A DNA stretch of 64,000 nucleotides from contig NC_135571.1 of NCBI RefSeq assembly GCF_964340395.1, positions 12,446,440 through 12,510,439 on the forward strand. Direction: 5' to 3'. The position numbers and the translations under genes are program-made. This DNA is from Glandiceps talaboti. Lineage: Eukaryota > Hemichordata > Enteropneusta > Spengelidae. Under the pieces are notes generated by a model, which was not told the DNA's origin, ran no database searches, and saw only the letters and a list, made by a program, of their open reading frames with translations. Shown piece after piece: positions 59,401 through 64,000 of this stretch. How positions within the stretch are numbered: the first letter of the stretch is position 1; the number at the start of each line of letters is the position of its first letter.

Positions 59401-62291
59401 CACATAGACTACTAAACATTGTATCTAGGCTATCAATTTAGCAGTAGTCCAGGACACATAGACTACTAAACATTGTATCTAGGCTATCAATTTAGCAGTA
59501 GTCCAGGACACATAGACTACTAAACATTGTATCTAGGCTATCAATTTAGCAGTAGTCCAGGACACATAGACTACTAAACATTGTATCTAGGCTATCAATT
59601 TAGCAGTAGTCCAGGACACATAGACTACTAAACATTGTATCTAGACTACCAAATTATCAGTAGTCCAGGACACATAGACTACTAAACATTGTATCTAGGC
59701 TATCAATTTAGCAGTAGTCCAGGACACATAGACTACTAAACATTGTATCTAGGCTATCAATTTAGCAGTAGTCCAGGACACATAGACTACTAAACATTGT
59801 ATCTAGGCTATCAATTTAGCAGTAGTCCAGGACACATAGACTACTAAACATTGTATCTAGACTATCAAATTAGCAGTAGTCCAGGACACATAGACTACTA
59901 AACATTGTATCTAGACTACCAAATTAGCAGTAGTTCAGGACATATAGACTACCAAACATTGTATCTAGACTACCAAATTAGCAGTAGTCCAGGACACATA
60001 GACTACTAAACATTGTATCTAGACTACCAAATTAGCAGTAGTCCAGGACACATAGACTACTAAACATTGTATCTAGACTACCAAATTAGCAGTAGTCCAG
60101 GACACATAGACTACTAACCATTGTATCTAGACTACCAAATTAGCAGTAGTCAAGGACATATAGACTACCAAACATTGTATCTAGACTACCAAATTAGCAG
60201 TAGTCCAGGACACATAGACTACTAACCATTGTATCTAGACTACCAAATTAGCAGTAGTCCAAGACACATAGACTACTAAACATTGTATCTAGACTACCAA
60301 ATTAGCAGTAGTCCAGGACACATAGACTACTAACCATTGTATCTAGACTACCAAGGTAGCAGTAGTATAGTGCATATATACTTTACAACATGGCCTCTTA
60401 CTATGGAGAAATCGAAAGTACAAACCAAACAAATACCATGGTACATTAGTAACACTCACCTGTTCAAAGCAAGCTGCTACTAAGTTTTCAGGGAATAAAT
60501 TTCTGTTAATAAAAAAAATTATTTAAACAATGAAATTAGTGGGTACTATTATAGTTTAATACACAAATTATGGAGTTGAAAGAATCTGGGATAGCAACAA
60601 ACAAAATCCTTACAAACTATAGTACAGTTGTATTTCCAATTTGGCTTAAAATTACAATGTGATAATGTTCCTAAAACTCCACAAACAGCACATAATAATC
60701 TTTACGGCCAAGGTATGGGTTTTGCGGGCCGGACCGAGGTTGTATGGCAGAAGGGCCTGACTTTAGGAGGGCCTGTAAGCATTAATATTGAGGTCTGCAA
60801 AACCCATATCTGGGTCGTAAAGCTTTTATCATATACCCCTTGTAGTGGCACAGAAACATCATTTGAATCACATAATCACATAAATTGGCAGCGAATATTA
60901 TTTTATTCGCAGAAACATCCTAATACTAGTAATAGTGAAGACATCAACAAAGCCAAATCACTAAGTGAATGGATATCGACGAGCGCACCACTTGCTATAT
61001 TTGGGCAAAGTGTGCCAGGACGCGATAAGGACAATTACTGCCTGGGTTTGATGCGCATGCTCTCCATTGAATTGCATTGGAAATGATACTGGGTATATGA
61101 TAACTTTGATTACCTCATTAAATCTAAGACTGCATCTAATGTGGTCACTGTCTGGGTAGTACCTTCATCGTAGTCAATCTGTTCCTTCTTCTCTTTGTTA
61201 CCCGGGTGAATGGCGACAACCAGAATGATACCTAGGATAGCTGCAATCAGGGTTGTAGTGAAGTAATATACCAACGCTCTAGATCCCATTTTTCCACTTG
61301 ATTTAGCATCCAGCTGAGCTAGACCTGTACACAGTAACAATAATCAAGCATATTACAACACACCATATAGCAAGCATGGTAAAGCATACAAAGATAACAT
61401 ACAGAAATAAAGTGAATACAATACAGTCATTTAGCCAACTGCTGGAGGACTGTTTACATCAACAAGAAATTTTCCAAGAGGAAGTTTATCATCAGAGGTC
61501 AAAATGTGCAAAAAGTTACTTTTGTCATTTAAGGAATGAAAATTTGAATTATTCAATGACAAAGAAGAAAAAAATATAAATTTATATATCATTACAGAAC
61601 AACGACTTTGGCCTGTCTTGCTCAATTGTGATGCAAGTTGTTCAGACAAACAATCAGTGTCCTGATATGATATTAAACTGTCCACAATAGACACTAACCA
61701 GTGTTCCCTCTGAGCCAATTTAACGTACCACTGACACACACAATTTCTAGTGATGCACCAAAATTTGGTGTTCCCCTATCTCTTACTATGTGATGACCAG
61801 TGTGTCCTCTAAGCCAATTTGATGTGCCACTGACACACACAATTTCTAGTGATGCACCAAAATTTGGTGTTCCTCTATAGGTTGGGGGGGGGGGGGGGGA
61901 GGGGTTAAATACATCTTCAAATTCAAACCTAATGAATAGTCTCTAGATGGGAGGGGGGTTAAAGATATCTTCAAATTCAAACCCAACGGATAGCCTCTAT
62001 ACAGTATTATGTGTTTGCTTGCTTACCTGTGATCAAACTGGAGACGATAAGAGGTATAATCAGCATCTTTAGCATTCTCATCAACAGATCTCCAGGGAAA
62101 CCAATCAGGATGATAGCTGTAGGTGTTGGGTTAGCAGGTCGTATTGCTAAACCTAGGATAACTCCCATAACAACACCAGCCACAGTCAAAACAAGCAGTA
62201 AATCTTTCTTAAGCATGGCCAGTGCTTTCACATACCATGGTTTGTCAGGTCTTACTGTATACATGTCTGTTCCAGATTCTACATCCGTCAT
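53470..62291 (-). CDS. Excitatory amino acid transporter (SLC1A family)
   Basis: Nine coding exons join in frame to 561 aa: 62291-62027, 61324-61114, 60502-60460, 58879-58660, 57334-57208, 56198-55965, 55326-55132, 54427-54293, 53725-53470. The product is a sodium-coupled glutamate/aspartate carrier of the plasma membrane. Evidence includes [19 protein letters not shown] in the N-terminal third, a large second extracellular loop with five N-glycosylation sequons (Asn190, 194, 200, 214, 217), the hairpin sequence TALGTASSAGTLP (361-373), [13 protein letters not shown] (400-412), [16 protein letters not shown] and [17 protein letters not shown]. The substrate-site Asp478 and Arg481 (EAAT1 Asp476 and Arg479) are present. 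The C-terminus ...ESAI fits a class I PDZ ligand. Length is as in animal EAATs. It looks EAAT1/2-like but the subtype is not assigned. CTTTTCTTGTAG ending at 62363 is an acceptor, so a non-coding 5' exon lies further right. Confidence 0.93.
54565..54770. mobile_element. Fold-back element, family C copy 4, truncated (transporter intron 8)
   Basis: Begins ACCATGCACGAGCCAAGTTG exactly as the copy at 39845 and ends after CATTCAGTCGGAAAATAC, so the right palindrome arm is absent. It lies between exons 54427-54293 and 55326-55132. Confidence 0.6.
55364..55550 (-). pseudogene. Two decayed partial copies of transporter exon 7
   Basis: On the minus strand two tandem fragments (about 55435-55370 and 55537-55478) match the start of exon 7 with its flanking intron. 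They read [17 protein letters not shown], against [17 protein letters not shown] in the real exon. The acceptor AG of the real exon (TTTACCAG) is AA in one copy and TG in the other, so neither should be spliced. Both copies share Tyr/Arg/Thr/Glu differences, so they derive from one another or from a related exon. Confidence 0.7.
55790..55857. repeat. (CAA)n-rich low-complexity tract, transporter intron 6
   Basis: CAACAACAACACCAACACCA-type run. Confidence 0.85.
56693..56735 (+). repeat. Single copy of the GCCGTAAAAGAG core, transporter intron 5
   Basis: GGTGCCGTAAAAGAGTCCAT with TTTACAAC after it, a diverged copy of the core seen at 4068, 6563 and 8749-9030. Confidence 0.5.
57930..58200 (+). 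mobile_element. Possible truncated non-LTR retroposon 3' end (transporter intron 4)
   Basis: GGGCCTTGAGTCTGATTCAA followed by ACTATAAATAAA and an (AAAT)n-like tail resembles a LINE 3' end. No reverse transcriptase frame is seen and the left limit is uncertain. Confidence 0.3.
58975..60369. repeat. 54-bp satellite array, about 26 copies, transporter intron 3
   Basis: Units read TTAGCAGTAGTCCAGGACAC, ATAGACTACTAAACATTGTA and TCTAGACTACCAAA at 54-bp spacing, with high identity. A variant with CTAGGCTATCAATTTAG occupies units at 59371-59640 and 59695-59856, separated by one unit of the main type. The array ends about 90 bp from the donor of exon 3 (60460). Confidence 0.95.
60699..60823. mobile_element. 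Short hairpin / inverted-repeat element, transporter intron 2
   Basis: CTTTACGGCCAAGGTATGGG and TTTTGCGG at the left pair with CTGCAAAACCCATATCTGGG and TCGTAAAG at the right (arms about 28 bp). It lies inside a 152-aa plus-strand frame that otherwise shows no protein-like features. Confidence 0.5.
61700..61915. repeat. Two tandem copies of the 27363-type dispersed repeat, with a poly-G run
   Basis: GACACACACAATTTCTAGTG and ATGCACCAAAATTTGGTGTT occur twice about 100 bp apart; poly-G follows at about 61884-61908. In transporter intron 1. Confidence 0.8.
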
Positions 62292-62362
62292 CTTTCTTTC
62301 TTACGTTATCTTCTTGTAATGATGAAAAACTTTACAGTTACTGTAGTTTTATTGCTACAAAC
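62292..62362 (-). other. 5' UTR part of the first coding exon of the transporter
   Basis: Runs from the acceptor after TTTTCTTGTAG to the ATG at 62291. An upstream non-coding exon is implied but not located. Confidence 0.5.
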
Positions 62363-62444
62363 CTACAAGAAAAGAGAAAATAAATTTTTAATAGTGACAT
62401 TCATTTTTTGTTGTAATTATGAGTGGATGTTATGATACTGGTAA

Positions 62445-62767
62445 TCCAGCCTTCAGTTTACTAAGATAGATGCAAACTAAATATATTGTTCTCCAATGTG
62501 GTACATTACACAAGTGGATGATAGTGGTTCCTCTGTTGTGTGACTGTAATCAACCTGTGATCAACATAGTGTAGCCACATAGTACATGGTATTCTAGTGT
62601 TTTGGAAGTCCCAAAACAACACTACAAGTTCATGTAACTCTAAATAAACTAGTTTTCAGAGACACCTCCCTACTGAGACTATAATTAAACCAATGTCCAT
62701 TCAATAGCTTATCACTGTTGTACCATCATATTGTGACAATAGTTTTAGTCTGTGTCTATTTTAGGGG
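62445..62767. mobile_element. Short inverted-repeat element, family D copy 2
   Basis: CAGTTTACTAAGATAGATGC at the left and TAGTCTGTGTCTATTTTAG at the right are inverted-repeat ends. The interior matches 20598-20920 reverse-complemented (GTCCATTCAATAG; GGAAGTCCCAAAAC). Confidence 0.55.
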
Positions 62768-63904
62768 ACGTATCATTTTAAAACTGACGCACAAGAAACG
62801 TAATTTCCTTGTTTCAGTTTAAACCCCGCCCCTCAAAACGAAATGTCTTAATGCGAAATGGGAAAATGTATAATAGTACATGTATGTTTATATCATATAC
62901 CATGACAACGATAAATACAACAAACTGTATAGAAAACAGAAGGCTCAATTACCAGAGTAATGAACAATTCTTTGATGAAAGAGATTAGTATAATAGTTTT
63001 ATTGTTACCAACATAAATCAGAAATGAACTCAGAAAGGGGTTGAACCACTTTAGTTCTCATCTGACAAGGAATTTTTTTTTTTTACTTTTAACAGAATCT
63101 GCTTTGTACCCTAAATACAAACAATTTCTCAAAAAATATGTTGAATCAAAAATGGAAGAAATTTTCACTATATTATAAATGTCTGGAAAATCAATATTGC
63201 TGTGAACGAACATGAAATTGCACTTAGTTTATTATCAATATATCCACAAATTTTAAGTTATTTTATGGATGCTGGGAGATTTGACCTATGACCTTGTCAC
63301 CCTTTATATGTCTACACTATTGCAACAAGTTGGCCTAGCACTTGCCCAGTAATCAATTACTCTGTACACACTCTATCATAGTTTCTAGCCTTGGCAATGT
63401 GCTTTATGAGTCTATCTTGGCCTTAAAGGCTTGTATCATGATAAGGCCCACATGAATGCATACTTCCAATAATCCTTGGGTTCTTGTTTATAAACAGAAT
63501 TGTTTTATGTGTTGAACAGAGTTGAAAAAGAGTTCACAACACAACTGTCCTGCATAATCATTATTAGACTTTTTCATGTAGTAAAAAAGACTTTTGAGTG
63601 TACACATATTTTTCTTTTCTTCTCCCCATTATGTATGTATTTCAGTTCCCTTGATGACTGAACCCTCTTATTGTTATCATTCACAATGTACAATACCAGG
63701 GGGTCAGGCTAGACTAGCTGTAAGCTATTTCTTGACTCCACATTTACCCTTCTCTCTTTTGTTTTCTGTTACCAATATTTTGTAATCATTTTATACGTTT
63801 GGGTAAATAAACCACTTATTATCATTGTCATGATCATTACTAATTATTAATTTCACTGAGGTGGTGTTGCAGTCTGTACTTAAGCAACATTTTGGTGAAA
63901 ATCC
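62768..63904. other. Upstream of the transporter, no gene seen
   Basis: No coding exon is supported. A non-coding first exon and promoter of the transporter may lie here or beyond the window edge. Confidence 0.4.

Positions 63905-63994
<90 letters not shown>
63905..63994. repeat. (CAAT)n microsatellite
   Basis: About 22 copies at the right edge. Confidence 0.95.
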
Positions 63995-63996
<2 letters not shown>

Positions 63997-64000
63997 GCCA

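Noticed and set aside
60628-61086. 152-aa plus-strand open frame
   Set aside because: It lies inside a transporter intron on the opposite strand, overlaps a hairpin element and shows no recognisable domain.

Overview
The window looks like nuclear DNA of an invertebrate animal. It is AT-rich, has many small exons with GT-AG introns, is full of microsatellites (TATG/CATA, CA, TA, GA, CAAT) and minisatellites, and carries several families of short inverted-repeat elements. The recognisable proteins are animal-type: an RBM28 nucleolar RNA-binding protein, a glutamate transporter of the SLC1A/EAAT family, and a secreted LamG-like/GAIN/GPS protein. Low GC, gene types and repeat style would suit a marine deuterostome (hemichordate or similar), but I cannot fix the phylum from sequence alone.

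Layout. 1-12.4 kb: mostly non-coding, with microsatellites, an inverted-repeat element near the left edge, a promoter-like block at 4.63-5.03 kb and an 84-bp tandem array at 8.7-9.0 kb. 12.4-13.9 kb: a compact single-exon plus-strand gene for an unrecognised 131-aa basic/acidic protein. 14.2-14.9 kb: exon-like pieces of an unassigned gene. 15.9-29.4 kb: RBM28 on the minus strand, 17 coding exons that join in frame to 786 aa; its introns hold several minisatellites. 30.3-31.1 kb: an inverted, internally deleted copy of the next gene. 34.0-44.4 kb: a plus-strand ten-exon gene for a 615-aa secreted protein with signal peptide, LamG-like domain, GAIN-like region and GPS motif, ending 17 residues after the predicted GPS cleavage point. 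45-53.4 kb: repeat-rich DNA downstream of two convergent genes, possibly including a long transporter 3' UTR. 53.5-62.3 kb: the SLC1A transporter on the minus strand, nine coding exons, 561 aa, with a large 54-bp satellite in intron 3. 62.4-64 kb: its upstream region.

The genes are independent transcription units with no operon-like logic. All exon joins below were derived by hand from splice consensus, reading frame and remembered family sequence; exon phases are consistent through all three multi-exon genes. The points most worth a second look are: the 51-bp repeat at the RBM28 exon 16 boundary, which carries a splice donor in five of six units and stays in frame; the apparently membrane-free GAIN/GPS protein with its inverted partial duplicate; decayed tandem copies of a transporter exon; and several short terminal-inverted-repeat families with copies in more than one gene.
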